This document shows, piece after piece, positions 28,451 to 37,775 of a stretch of DNA of 64,000 nucleotides; position 1 is the first letter of the stretch, and each line of letters opens with the position of its first letter. Below the pieces are notes generated by a model. It was not told the origin of the DNA, made no database searches, and saw only the letters and a list, made by a program, of their open reading frames with translations. This stretch comes from Brachyspira hampsonii (GTDB taxonomy: Bacteria > Spirochaetota > Brachyspiria > Brachyspirales > Brachyspiraceae): assembly GCF_002214805.1 (NCBI RefSeq), contig NZ_CP019914.1, positions 620,001-684,000 of the forward strand, given 5' to 3'. The translations under genes and the position numbers were made by a program.

Positions 28451-29356
28451 TTAAAATTTTTCATTTTCATCATTAGATATGATTTTAACTTCAGCATTTA
28501 AAGTAATACCTTTATGATTATAAACTTCTTCTCTTACCTTTCTCATAAGATTTAAAATATCTCTTCCTGTAGCATTATTGTAATTAATTATAAAATTGGC
28601 ATGATAAGGTGAAACCATAGCTCCGCCTACCCTAACATTTCTCATATTAATAGAATCTATAACCTTACCCGCTATCATATTAGTTTCATAATCATTTAAA
28701 AATGTACTTCCGGCAGAAGGATATTTAAATTGATTCTTATTTTTTCTGTCTTTATAAAATTTTTTCATTTCAGGCTTAATTAATTTTTTTGAGCCCTTAT
28801 TCAATTTAAATCTCACATCAACAATTATATAGTTTTTATCCTGAAAAACACTTTTTTTATAAGCATACTTACAATCATCAATACCAATATGCATATATTC
28901 TATATTATCATCTATTATTCCCACACTATCTATAAACTCAGATACAGAATGCTCATAACATCTGGCATTCATATAAGTAGCACCGCCTATAGTACCCGGA
29001 AGTCCGTATAAAAACTCTAAACCTGTAAAGGCATTTTTATAAGCATATTTAACAACATCAAAAACTTTAGCTCCTGAATATGCTAAAATATTATGAGATG
29101 TATGCTCTATGCGAGAGAAAAATCCGGTATAAATAATAGGAAACTCTATAACCTTGTCCAAAAATAGTATATTGCTTCCGCCTCCTAAAATCATATACCT
29201 TTTATTATTATCATTAAGATATTTAATCAAATCTATAAAACCATCAATAGTTTCAGGTATATAAAATTCCAAAGCCTTAGCATTGACTCTGAAAGTATTA
29301 AATTTTTTTAAAGAAACATTTTTTTTACTTAAAACACCATTAAAAGATTTAGCCAT
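28451..29356 (-). CDS. murB: UDP-N-acetylenolpyruvoylglucosamine reductase MurB
   Basis: MurB uses NADPH and FAD to reduce UDP-GlcNAc enolpyruvate to UDP-MurNAc in peptidoglycan synthesis. The 301-residue size fits type II MurB without the extra insertion. FAD-domain signs include YMILGGGSNILFLD (about 58-71) and GLPGTIGGATYMNARCY (about 118-134). The catalytic Ser is in YPSAGSTFLN (near 215), followed by the RVGGAMVSPYHANFIIN substrate-binding block (near 243-259). Confidence 0.95.
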   Translation of the reverse strand: MAKSFNGVLSKKNVSLKKFNTFRVNAKALEFYIPETIDGFIDLIKYLNDNNKRYMILGGGSNILFLDKVIEFPIIYTGFFSRIEHTSHNILAYSGAKVFDVVKYAYKNAFTGLEFLYGLPGTIGGATYMNARCYEHSVSEFIDSVGIIDDNIEYMHIGIDDCKYAYKKSVFQDKNYIIVDVRFKLNKGSKKLIKPEMKKFYKDRKNKNQFKYPSAGSTFLNDYETNMIAGKVIDSINMRNVRVGGAMVSPYHANFIINYNNATGRDILNLMRKVREEVYNHKGITLNAEVKIISNDENEKF

Positions 29357-29411
29357 TAAATCAACCTCTAATATAATTATAACATATTAATAAAAATATA
29401 AAAAATAATTT

Positions 29412-29915
29412 TTATAAAATATACCAAATAGGTTTTGAATCAATTTTTGTATTAAAAAACATATCTTTGATATCCGTATCCTTATTTATATTCCAAGCAT
29501 TAAAATCCTGATTAAAATTCAAAGCATTTTTAAACATACAAGTCATATATTTGGCATTAGAAACATTCCATTTATTTAAAGGCTGATTAAAATTTTCTGC
29601 ACCATAAAACATATAAGATAAATCAATAACTTTAGAAACATTCCAATCATTAATATTTATATTGAAATTTTTTATATTATGAAACATAGATCTCATATTA
29701 ACAACATTAGAAGTATCCCACTTTTCTATTCCTGTAAAATCAGACCTTATATTATAACTTTCATATTCACTATAAGAACCTTCAAAACATGCATAATTAG
29801 GCTTATCAAAAAGCATAGACATATCAGTTATTAATGAAGTGTCTATATCTCCTAAATAAATATTATTATTTTCTATTAAACTTCTTAATTCTATTTTATT
29901 ATTTGGTTTATACAC
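29412..29915 (-). CDS. BspA/DUF285 leucine-rich-repeat protein, short
   Basis: A 167-residue protein of DUF285 repeats (units like WDTSNVVNMRSMFHN, WNVSKVIDLSYMFYGAENFNQPLNKW). The repeat, an LRR variant common in BspA-type proteins of host-associated bacteria, is a curved beta-helix thought to bind proteins. No signal peptide is visible. The likely start is GTG with AGGA eight bases upstream. Its first 34 residues from YKPNN are nearly identical to those of the larger next gene, which points to a recent local duplication. Confidence 0.8.
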   Translation of the reverse strand: MYKPNNKIELRSLIENNNIYLGDIDTSLITDMSMLFDKPNYACFEGSYSEYESYNIRSDFTGIEKWDTSNVVNMRSMFHNIKNFNININDWNVSKVIDLSYMFYGAENFNQPLNKWNVSNAKYMTCMFKNALNFNQDFNAWNINKDTDIKDMFFNTKIDSKPIWYIL

Positions 29916-29932
29916 AATTAAAATCCTAATAT

Positions 29933-32296
29933 TTAATAAAAAAGTTTTTCTTTTTTAAAATCTGTTATCATCAAAACAAGCCAATAATATATGAATCTAT
30001 TTTCAACTGTTTTATTTTCACTATTAGTAAATGATATATTAATTTTAACAATATCTCCATTACTAATATATTCATCAAATTTAATTTGAATAGTAAATTT
30101 ATCTTTTTTAAAATCTTCAAAATAAAATATACTCTCTGAAAATTCATAAATAACATTCATAGAATATCTACTTGCAAATGCTTTCAAACTGGAATAAACT
30201 ATTTCTATGTTTTGAAGCTTTTCTATTACTTTATTGAAATCTGAAGTATCTATATTGATAAGTGGAAACTTATTTATAGGCTGAAATATCTCATAATCAT
30301 TTAAATGCATTTTCCATTTTGAAATATCTTCTTTAGTTAATTCAAATACGCTGGATAAATTAATATAACAATTTTCATCTATAACAACATTATTATCATT
30401 GCAATCAGTATAACTGCTGTCGCCTAAATATCTAAAAGAATTTTTAAAATTCATATTTTTATCATATAAATTCCATATCAAACTAACAGCATATTTATTC
30501 ATTATAGGATTATCAATAAAAATATCTTTCCAAAATTTATAATTATATTTCTTACCGCTTATTAAAATTTTTATTAAATTGTAATTCTGACTTTTCAATA
30601 TATTTGGAATCTCTTTTCTAATATGCTTTATTTCTTCTTTTATATTTTCAGGAAAGTATTTCGGTATTGATTTTAATTCTTTTTTATTATTAATATCAAA
30701 CAATTCTACTGAATTATTATTTTTAAGAGAGATTTTATATTTATTATCATTTACTTCTATGATTTTCTCTCCCCTTTTATCAAATCCGAAATCATATACT
30801 ACTTTAAAACCTAATTCATATAATTCTAAATTCATTTTTTCAGAAATAGAATTTAATAAACTAATAGCCTCTTTTTTAATTGAAGCCTTTTTATTCCTAG
30901 CAAAAACATTATATAATAAACTTAAAGCGAATTTACTGTCTGTATGCAATGCTAAAATCCTCATAAACAATAAAGAACTATTTTCTCTATTGTACATCTC
31001 AATTAACATATTATCATCAGCATATACACCGCAAACTAAAACAGAAACATCTTTTTGAGAATTAATATATATTTCTCTTATACAATTTTTAAAACTATCT
31101 TCATCAAGAAAATTAATTATATTATCAAGTGTTTGTATTTTATAAATATATTTTTTTAAATTATAATACTCTAAACAAATATACTTTATTATTTTCATGT
31201 CTATAATTTTTGACTTATCTTTACTAAAAACTTTTATTTCTTTTTCTTTTATTATATCATCAATGAATTTTAATTTTTTATTATTCTTTTTATCATAATT
31301 TACCCAATTCTCTATATCTTCTATACTGCTCAAATTTAATACTTCATCATTATTAGCTTTTAATTCTGATAATTCTGTATAAAATTCATTTTCAAGCATT
31401 ATTCTAAAATCAGCATATATTTTATTGTTATAATTAATAATGCTTTTATATGCTTCTTTCACGTTATTTTTTATTATCTCAAACTGTGTAATTTTTGATG
31501 ATTTATTCTTTGCTGTTACATATTCAGCAACTATAAATTGTATAGGTATTTTATTATTATTTTTTAGTGAAGTTTCTTCAAATGCAAAATCTAAATCTGA
31601 TACATTATCTAAATTCCAATTGGATAAATCCTGATTAAACATTAATGCCTTATAAAATATATAAGACATACTTTCTAATTTTACAGTATTCCATTTATTT
31701 AAAGGCTTGTTAAAACTTCCTGCCCCATTAAACATAGAAAACATATATTTTACATTAGAAGTATCCCAATCATTTAAAGACTTATTAAAATTATAAGCAC
31801 CAGCAAACATAGAAATCATATTTTCAACTTTAGAAACATTCCATTTATCTAAAGGCTGATTAAACTTTTCACATAAACAAAACATATTAGCCATATTTGT
31901 AACATTGGATGTGTTCCAGCTTTTAATATCCTGATTAAATTCTCTACAAGCAAAAAACATGCCTTCCATATTATTTACTTTTGAAGTATCCCATTTATCT
32001 AAAGGCTGATTAAACTGACTGAAGCCTGAAAACATTCTTTTCATACTTTCAACTTTTGAAACATTCCAATTATTTATATTACTGTTAAAATTTTTCAATA
32101 TTTGAAACATAGACTCAGTATTAATAACATTTTCTGTATTCCAATTCTCTATGCCTGAATAATCTTTTCTATTAGTTTTTGAAAATAAATGAGACATATC
32201 AGTTATTAAAGAAGTATCAATATCACCTAAATAAATATTATTGTTTTCTATTAAACTTCTTAATTCTATTTTATTATTTGGTTTATATTTACTCAT
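29933..32296 (-). CDS. DUF285 LRR protein fused to a DUF4132 (MolR-like) region
   Basis: A 787-residue protein without a visible signal peptide. Residues about 1-250 are eight or so DUF285 repeats (WNVSKVESMKRMF..., NQPLDKWDTSKVNNMEGMF...). After a Lys-rich linker, the C-terminal half resembles DUF4132/MolR proteins, with LGFKVVYDFGFDKRGEKIIEV (about 516-536), the Trp block KFWKDIFIDNPIMNKYAVSLIW (about 606-627) and NDYEIFQPINKFPL (near 688). Function of DUF4132 is not settled. No ribosome site is obvious. It is separated from the shorter homologue by 17 bases, so they may be an operon. Confidence 0.7.
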   Translation of the reverse strand: MSKYKPNNKIELRSLIENNNIYLGDIDTSLITDMSHLFSKTNRKDYSGIENWNTENVINTESMFQILKNFNSNINNWNVSKVESMKRMFSGFSQFNQPLDKWDTSKVNNMEGMFFACREFNQDIKSWNTSNVTNMANMFCLCEKFNQPLDKWNVSKVENMISMFAGAYNFNKSLNDWDTSNVKYMFSMFNGAGSFNKPLNKWNTVKLESMSYIFYKALMFNQDLSNWNLDNVSDLDFAFEETSLKNNNKIPIQFIVAEYVTAKNKSSKITQFEIIKNNVKEAYKSIINYNNKIYADFRIMLENEFYTELSELKANNDEVLNLSSIEDIENWVNYDKKNNKKLKFIDDIIKEKEIKVFSKDKSKIIDMKIIKYICLEYYNLKKYIYKIQTLDNIINFLDEDSFKNCIREIYINSQKDVSVLVCGVYADDNMLIEMYNRENSSLLFMRILALHTDSKFALSLLYNVFARNKKASIKKEAISLLNSISEKMNLELYELGFKVVYDFGFDKRGEKIIEVNDNKYKISLKNNNSVELFDINNKKELKSIPKYFPENIKEEIKHIRKEIPNILKSQNYNLIKILISGKKYNYKFWKDIFIDNPIMNKYAVSLIWNLYDKNMNFKNSFRYLGDSSYTDCNDNNVVIDENCYINLSSVFELTKEDISKWKMHLNDYEIFQPINKFPLINIDTSDFNKVIEKLQNIEIVYSSLKAFASRYSMNVIYEFSESIFYFEDFKKDKFTIQIKFDEYISNGDIVKINISFTNSENKTVENRFIYYWLVLMITDFKKEKLFY

Positions 32297-32320
32297 AACT
32301 TAATTATTATCATCATTTCC

Positions 32321-33268
32321 TTAAGAATTATTTTCAGTATTTCCAGTAACTTCTTTTGCACTTTCTTTATTATTAGGGGCTTCTTTGGAATTATTATTTT
32401 CTTCTTCACTATCGCTATTTTCTTTAGATATAAAACGCTCATCTCTTTTAAATACATAAATCTCTCTGAACTTCATCTCTTGCTTAAGAAGAATTTCTTT
32501 TTCTTTAACAAGTTCAAGCATAGCCAAAAAGAATGTAACAAGCTGCCTTTTAGTAACTCCGTCTTTAAATAAAGTAATGAAAGGAAAAAATGCCGTTTCA
32601 GATAATTTTATTCTTATCATATCAATAGCATTATCTATATGGAAATTAGACATACCGGAAAGAACAGCTAAATCTGTTTCCGGTACAAACTGCACCTTTG
32701 TGAATGCATAAACTAAATCATAAAGTGTAATATCCTTCCAAGCTATTTCATTGTCATCAGCATTCACAGTTTTAAAGAATTTCACTCTTTCAGTATCTTT
32801 CCTTTCAAATAAAGAATCCGATGTATCTTGCATTTTATCAAGTTCTTCTGAAACCATTTTATATCTTTGAAATTCCAGCATCTGCTCAACTATTTCAAAT
32901 TTAAGTCTGTCTGTAAACTTATCATCGTCCATATCATGAGGAAGAAGCATTTTTGATTTATAAAGATGAAACTCTGAAGCAACAACCAAAAAGTCCCCCG
33001 TAGAATCCAAATTTAAAGCAGCCTGAGCTTTCAAATATTCTACAAACTGATCTATAATTTCAAGTATAGACACCTCATATATACTTTTCTCGCTTCTTTT
33101 AAGCATATCAAAAAGTATAGATAAAGGTCCTTCATAATCTATACTAGATAATGAAACTGTAAACTCTTTATAATCCGGCTTACTGCTTTCTGTTTCTTCT
33201 TTGGCTGAAGCATTTGTGTTTATATTATTATTATTTTCTTGCTTTGTTTCGTTTATATTCTCTTCCAT
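32321..33268 (-). CDS. scpA: Segregation and condensation protein A
   Basis: ScpA is the kleisin that links SMC heads and compacts the chromosome. The 315-residue protein has the N-terminal kleisin motif YEGPLSILFDMLKRSEKSIYEVSILEIIDQFVEYL (about 49-83) and a C-terminal winged-helix part (RQLVTFFLAMLELVKEKEI, near 245). It is longer than many homologues because of low-complexity Asn/Glu-rich ends (starting MEENINETKQENNNN and ending NKESAKEVTGN). scpB is not adjacent. Confidence 0.9.
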   Translation of the reverse strand: MEENINETKQENNNNINTNASAKEETESSKPDYKEFTVSLSSIDYEGPLSILFDMLKRSEKSIYEVSILEIIDQFVEYLKAQAALNLDSTGDFLVVASEFHLYKSKMLLPHDMDDDKFTDRLKFEIVEQMLEFQRYKMVSEELDKMQDTSDSLFERKDTERVKFFKTVNADDNEIAWKDITLYDLVYAFTKVQFVPETDLAVLSGMSNFHIDNAIDMIRIKLSETAFFPFITLFKDGVTKRQLVTFFLAMLELVKEKEILLKQEMKFREIYVFKRDERFISKENSDSEEENNNSKEAPNNKESAKEVTGNTENNS

Positions 33269-33323
33269 AATGGATTATAATATATTATAAAAATATAAAA
33301 ATTCAAGTATATAATTTTCAATT

Positions 33324-33405
33324 AATAGACTTATTTCAAAAGTAAAGGCGAGTTTGTATGCAAAATAAGCTGTGGTACGGAGTTCAGAGGATAGTCCTCT
33401 CAATT
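33324..33405 (+). repeat. Solo end of the 26.5-kb-type repeat
   Basis: AATAGACTTATTTCAAAAGTA at 33324-33344 matches the left terminal repeat at 26521 with one change. The next bases, including CAAAATAAGCTGTGG, resemble the core of the element at 4.5 kb read in reverse. It lies in the 231-base scpA/oxidoreductase gap and looks like a decayed fragment. Confidence 0.4.
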
Positions 33406-33435
33406 ATAAATAAAATTAGTTTTTTAACAACTCTA

Positions 33436-33463
33436 TTGACAATAAATGAAATTCTAATATTAT
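33436..33463 (+). promoter_or_regulatory. Promoter of the Gfo/Idh/MocA gene
   Basis: TTGACA (33436-33441) and TATTAT (33458-33463), 16 bases apart, 36 bases before the ATG. Confidence 0.6.
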
Positions 33464-33499
33464 TTAAATATATTAAAATAATTTATAAGGGGTAACATA

Positions 33500-34480
33500 A
33501 TGAAAAAAATCAATATAGGTTTTGTAGGAGCAGGACATATTGCTGAAAAAATGGCTCAAACTATTTCAAAAATTAAAGAAGCACAATCTTATGCGGTAAG
33601 TGCAAGAGATATAAAAAGAAGCAAGGCTTTTGCCAAAAAATACGGATTTAAGAAATTTTACGGATCTTATGAGGAAATGCTAAAAGATGAAAATGTAGAT
33701 TTGGTATATATAGCTACTCCGCATTCTCATCATTATGAACATATAAAATTATGCTTGGAAAATAATAAACATGTTATATGCGAAAAGGCTTTTACTGTTA
33801 ATGTGAAACAGGCAAGAGAAGTTTTAATACTTGCTAAAAAGAAAAAACTTTTACTTGCTGAAGCTATTTGGACTAGATATATGCCTAGCAGACAAATAAT
33901 CAATGATACTATAAAAAGCGGAATTATAGGGAAAGTAACTTCATTAACTGCGAATCTAGGTTATGTTATAAATAAAGTACCTAGATTAATAGAGCCTGAA
34001 CTTGCAGGAGGTGCTTTGCTTGATGTAGGTGTTTATACTATCAATTTTGCTTTGATGGTATTTGGCAATAAAATAAAAAAAATAGATTCTTCATGCATAA
34101 AAACTAAAAAAGGAGTAGATGAGCAAAACGCTATTACATTAACTTTTGAAGATGATAAAATGGCTATACTAAACTCTACAATGTCAGCATTAACTAACAG
34201 AGAAGGTGTTATTAATGGAGATAAAGGATATATCGTTGTAAAAAATATAAATAATCCTGAAAGCATAACAGTTTATTCTCTTGATAGAAAAGCTGTAAAA
34301 ACTATTAAAGTTCCTAAACAAATAACAGGCTATGAATACCAAATAATTTCCTGTATCAATGCTATTAATAATAAAAAATTAGAATGCCCGGAAATGCCTC
34401 ATGAAGATATTTTAAGAGTAATGAATATAATGGATACTTTGAGAAGAAGCTGGAAAATAAAATACCCTTTTGAAAAATAA
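33500..34480 (+). CDS. Gfo/Idh/MocA-family oxidoreductase
   Basis: A 326-residue NAD(P)-dependent sugar or alcohol dehydrogenase. The Rossmann start GFVGAGHIAEKMA is at about 6-18, then the family blocks DLVYIATPHSHHYEHIKLCLE (about 70-90) and VICEKAFTVNVKQARE (about 94-109, with the conserved EK-A motif), and the GGALLDVGVYTINFAL block (about 169-184). Members reduce or oxidise many substrates, so the substrate is unknown. Ends before a terminator-like hairpin at 34493-34522. Confidence 0.9.
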   Translation: MKKINIGFVGAGHIAEKMAQTISKIKEAQSYAVSARDIKRSKAFAKKYGFKKFYGSYEEMLKDENVDLVYIATPHSHHYEHIKLCLENNKHVICEKAFTVNVKQAREVLILAKKKKLLLAEAIWTRYMPSRQIINDTIKSGIIGKVTSLTANLGYVINKVPRLIEPELAGGALLDVGVYTINFALMVFGNKIKKIDSSCIKTKKGVDEQNAITLTFEDDKMAILNSTMSALTNREGVINGDKGYIVVKNINNPESITVYSLDRKAVKTIKVPKQITGYEYQIISCINAINNKKLECPEMPHEDILRVMNIMDTLRRSWKIKYPFEK

Positions 34481-34492
34481 ATTATAAAATAA

Positions 34493-34522
34493 AAGCCGCT
34501 AATATTTATATATTAACGGCTT
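34493..34522. terminator. Convergent terminator
   Basis: AAGCCG (34493-34498) and CGGCTT (34517-34522) with an AATATT/AATATA-type inner pairing and T-run after it, between convergent genes. Confidence 0.6.
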
Positions 34523-34535
34523 ATATATATTTTTT

Positions 34536-35042
34536 TTAATTAATATCATAAACATATACGCTTTCTTCTATATCTTCATCATCTATTTTTAAAGTATTTT
34601 TTGTACCGGAATCTTTAAATCCGTTTTTCTCATAAAATTTTTTAGCTTCTTCATTTTTATCAAAAACGCAAAGACATATATTAGTATATCCGGAATCTTT
34701 CATATATTTTACCGCCTGCTCTAATAATAATTTCCCTATTCCAGAGCCTTGATATATAGGGTGAACATATAATGATATTATTTCTCCATATCCTTCCATA
34801 CTGCATCTGCTTTTCCCATGAGATATAACCGCTATAGGCTTTCCATCAATATATGCTAAATGTGCCTCTCTTGTCTTATTATTAATACCGTCCTCAAACT
34901 CCTCGCACCAATCATCTAAATATATTCTTTTAAGATATGATGCAGGTATGATATTTTTATAAGTATCTTTCCAGCATATAGCATGAAGTTTGCTTATATC
35001 AAAAACATCTTCTAATCCTGCTTTTTTTATAGTTATATCCAT
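34536..35042 (-). CDS. GNAT-family N-acetyltransferase
   Basis: A 168-residue single-domain enzyme that moves an acetyl group from acetyl-CoA to an amine. Acetyl-CoA motif A is seen as ISLYVHPIYQGSGIGKLLLEQAVKYM (about 89-114), and the downstream FDKNEEAKKFYEKNGFKDSG (about 126-145) is a typical motif B. The acceptor substrate cannot be inferred. It stands alone between the oxidoreductase and ruvA, about 100 bases from the latter. Confidence 0.9.
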   Translation of the reverse strand: MDITIKKAGLEDVFDISKLHAICWKDTYKNIIPASYLKRIYLDDWCEEFEDGINNKTREAHLAYIDGKPIAVISHGKSRCSMEGYGEIISLYVHPIYQGSGIGKLLLEQAVKYMKDSGYTNICLCVFDKNEEAKKFYEKNGFKDSGTKNTLKIDDEDIEESVYVYDIN

Positions 35043-35144
35043 TTAATTATGCCTCTGCATTTTAATAATAATTATTACTATTAAATAAATTATATATCTA
35101 TAATAAGTTATTTTCAATTATTTATTTTTATTTTTAATAAAAAA

Positions 35145-35723
35145 TTATAAAGTGCTGAGATTCCTTAAAGCATTGCTTATCAAATCTTCTGTAGTCATAT
35201 TATCTTTATTTTCTATTGCAGACAAAGCCTTAACAGCTTCATTATTTGAAAAACCTAATGATATCAAAGCCTTTATAACATCGCTTTCATTATCATTACT
35301 AATAACAGATGATGAAATATTTATATCTATTTTTTCTATTTTATCCCTAAGCTCAAATAAAAGTTTTTCAGCCTTCTTAACTCCCATACCTGATACTTTT
35401 TTAAGTAAATTTATATCCTTATTAAAAAGTATATGCATCAAATCATTTATGGAATAAGTAGAAAGAACTTCCATAGCCAATTTGGGACCTACTCCTGAAG
35501 CAGACATAAGAGTAGTGAACATATTTTTTTCTTCTCTAGTCAAAAAACCATAAAGTATCATAGCATCTTCTCTGTGTATGAGTTTGGTATAAAGCCTTAT
35601 ATTATCATCATTTTTTACATCTAATTTTTTTGATACTATAATCTCATAGCCCACACCATTACAAAGAAGAGCAATGACACCTTCAGATATTATTTGAACT
35701 TTACCTTCTATAAAAGCAAACAT
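35145..35723 (-). CDS. ruvA: Holliday junction protein RuvA
   Basis: RuvA binds four-way junctions and loads the RuvB motor for branch migration. The 192-residue protein has the N-terminal OB domain (MFAFIEGKVQIISEGVIALL), two helix-hairpin-helix motifs (LMSASGVGPKLAMEVLS near 73, KKVSGMGVKKAEKLLFEL near 108) and a C-terminal flexible link plus UBA-like domain III. ruvB and ruvC are not nearby. Its ATG overlaps the stop of the small HMA gene by one base, so the two are co-translated. Confidence 0.95.
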   Translation of the reverse strand: MFAFIEGKVQIISEGVIALLCNGVGYEIIVSKKLDVKNDDNIRLYTKLIHREDAMILYGFLTREEKNMFTTLMSASGVGPKLAMEVLSTYSINDLMHILFNKDINLLKKVSGMGVKKAEKLLFELRDKIEKIDINISSSVISNDNESDVIKALISLGFSNNEAVKALSAIENKDNMTTEDLISNALRNLSTL

Positions 35724-35932
35724 TATAAACTAGGTTCGTATTCCAATTCTTTTATAGCTTCAAACATTTTATCAGTGCTTACTTTAGCCTCATCATATTC
35801 CACCTCAGCACAAGCATTTTCTAAACTTACATTAACTTTGCTTATACCGTCTAAAGCACTTAATTCTTCTGTAACTGCCTTAACACAATTTTGGCATCCC
35901 ATACCTTTTATTTTTATAGTAATATTTTTCAT
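35723..35932 (-). CDS. Small heavy-metal-binding (HMA) protein, CopZ-like
   Basis: A 69-residue HMA domain with the copper-binding motif GMGCQNCVKAV (CxxC at residues 14-17 or so) and the ferredoxin-like fold of CopZ/Atx1. It likely binds Cu(I) or a related metal in the cytoplasm and may deliver it to a partner. No P-type ATPase is adjacent. AGGAG sits before the ATG. The gene is translationally coupled to ruvA, an odd pairing whose meaning is unclear. Confidence 0.85.
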   Translation of the reverse strand: MKNITIKIKGMGCQNCVKAVTEELSALDGISKVNVSLENACAEVEYDEAKVSTDKMFEAIKELEYEPSL

Positions 35933-35999
35933 TTACTACTCCTTTGTTATAATTATCTAACAATTATATACTACACAAGGGTATTTTTCAATTATTTTT

Positions 36000-37763
36000 T
36001 CATTTTTTTTCAATTTTTTTAACATATTCTTCTTTGTATAAATTAAATACAACCGTCATCTCTGTACCTACATTCTCTTCACTTTTAATATGTATGTCAG
36101 CATTGTAATAATTGCATATATTTTTTACTATTGTAAGTCCAAGACCTGTACCATGAACTTTCAAATATTTATTGTTTTTAACTCTGAAAAACCTCTCAAA
36201 AACTCTATTTAAATATTGCGGAGCTATACCGCAGCCTGTATCCTTCACTGAAAATATAGCTTTATCAGAATTCTTCTTTAGATATATCTTTACTTTACCG
36301 TCATCATCAGTATATTTTATAGCATTATCAACTAAATTATTAACAACTTCAGTAATTTTTTCTTTATTAGCCATTATAACAGCTGATTCCACATCTAATT
36401 GTACATCTATATTTCTCTGTTCAGCTTTTATTCTATTGCTTTCAAACACATCAAGAACAATATCTTTAATATCTATTTCTTCATCAATAGTTTCTTTCCA
36501 ATTAGCTTCTATCCTGCTTAATGTAAGCATATCAATAACAAGGTCTTTCATTCTTAAAGCTTCATTATTAATCCTTTTAATAAAATCAGCCTGATTCTTT
36601 CCTCCGCCTGTAGCAATAAGAAGTTCAGAATATCCTATTATAGAAGTAAGCGGTGTTTTTAATTCATGAGAAGCATTGATAAAGAAATCCTGCTTTTCTA
36701 TCTCAACCTTTCTTATATCCGTAACATCTTCAAATTTTATTAACGCCGATATATTTTCATTATTTCTTATAGGGATAATACTTATTTCTATATCCATAGT
36801 ATGTTCTTTGACATCAAATTTTGAAAATCTGCTGAACTCTATGGCATTGTCTATTTTTTCTATTACATAATCATCTTTTATAATCTCATTAAGTTTTTTT
36901 ATATTACTATCAGAAATTTCAAGCAAATCTAAAGCATATTGATTAATGAAAAATATTTCTTTATTTTTATTAACGGCGATAATACCCTGTGCTATATTCT
37001 CAAGTACATAATTAAGTTTTTCTCTCTCTGTCTGATACCCTGTAATATTTTCATTCAAACTCACAGCTAATTCATTTATATCATAAAGAATAGCATTTAT
37101 ATCATTATATCCCGTTAAATTCTTGGGTGTTGTTGATTTATTATTGTAGATATTATCCAGTGTTTCTTTTATCATATAGAAAGGAATCATAATATTACGG
37201 CTCATTAAAGGAAGCACCAAAGCCATAACTATAATAACTACCCCTATAACCATAACCGCTGTAAATAAAAAGCTTATTAAATATTTATTGACTGACTCTA
37301 TAGGAATAGAAACCCTAAGTATATAATCTCTTTTGTCATCAGCTTTAATTTTTTTGGATACATACATATAAGGAGTTTTCTGACTAATAGAAGTATTAAT
37401 AGAAAAAGCCGGCTTATTTTCTATACTGTGCAATGCTGCTATAACATCGCTTCTATTAGTATGATTACCCATAGGATTCTTAGAGGTATCAGTCATAGTA
37501 TCAGCTATTACAACCCCATTTGTAGATATTATGCTGATCCTTAACTCTTCTTTATCTGACTGCAGTACAAATTTTCTAAAAGCATCTTCAGTTTGTACAT
37601 CATATAAATCAATTTCTTTTTCAAGCATCTCAATAATATTTACTATCATAACCTGACTGTATACAATATTATTATACTGCACAGTAAACAGTATACCTAT
37701 AAACATTAAAGCACTTGACAATATCAAAATGAGTAATGATTTATAAAATATATTCTTAATCAT
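36000..37763 (-). CDS. PhoR-like sensor histidine kinase
   Basis: A 587-residue membrane kinase. It has a first membrane helix (about 8-27), an extracytoplasmic sensor loop (about 28-165), a second helix (about 166-190), a short HAMP-like region, a PAS-like segment (about 250-340), the phospho-acceptor box FFINASHELKTPLTSIIGYSELL with His near 365, then N-box NLVDNAIKYT and the G-boxes VKDTGCGI and GTGLGLTIV in the ATPase domain. It ends in a Lys-rich tail. Twelve bases from its response regulator. The signal is not predicted. Confidence 0.9.
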   Translation of the reverse strand: MIKNIFYKSLLILILSSALMFIGILFTVQYNNIVYSQVMIVNIIEMLEKEIDLYDVQTEDAFRKFVLQSDKEELRISIISTNGVVIADTMTDTSKNPMGNHTNRSDVIAALHSIENKPAFSINTSISQKTPYMYVSKKIKADDKRDYILRVSIPIESVNKYLISFLFTAVMVIGVVIIVMALVLPLMSRNIMIPFYMIKETLDNIYNNKSTTPKNLTGYNDINAILYDINELAVSLNENITGYQTEREKLNYVLENIAQGIIAVNKNKEIFFINQYALDLLEISDSNIKKLNEIIKDDYVIEKIDNAIEFSRFSKFDVKEHTMDIEISIIPIRNNENISALIKFEDVTDIRKVEIEKQDFFINASHELKTPLTSIIGYSELLIATGGGKNQADFIKRINNEALRMKDLVIDMLTLSRIEANWKETIDEEIDIKDIVLDVFESNRIKAEQRNIDVQLDVESAVIMANKEKITEVVNNLVDNAIKYTDDDGKVKIYLKKNSDKAIFSVKDTGCGIAPQYLNRVFERFFRVKNNKYLKVHGTGLGLTIVKNICNYYNADIHIKSEENVGTEMTVVFNLYKEEYVKKIEKK

Positions 37764-37775
37764 CTTTTATTAAAA

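Noticed and set aside
33358-33489. Small ORF beginning MQNKLWYG
   Set aside because: It runs through the promoter and ribosome site of the next gene, has a repeat-derived start and no ribosome site.
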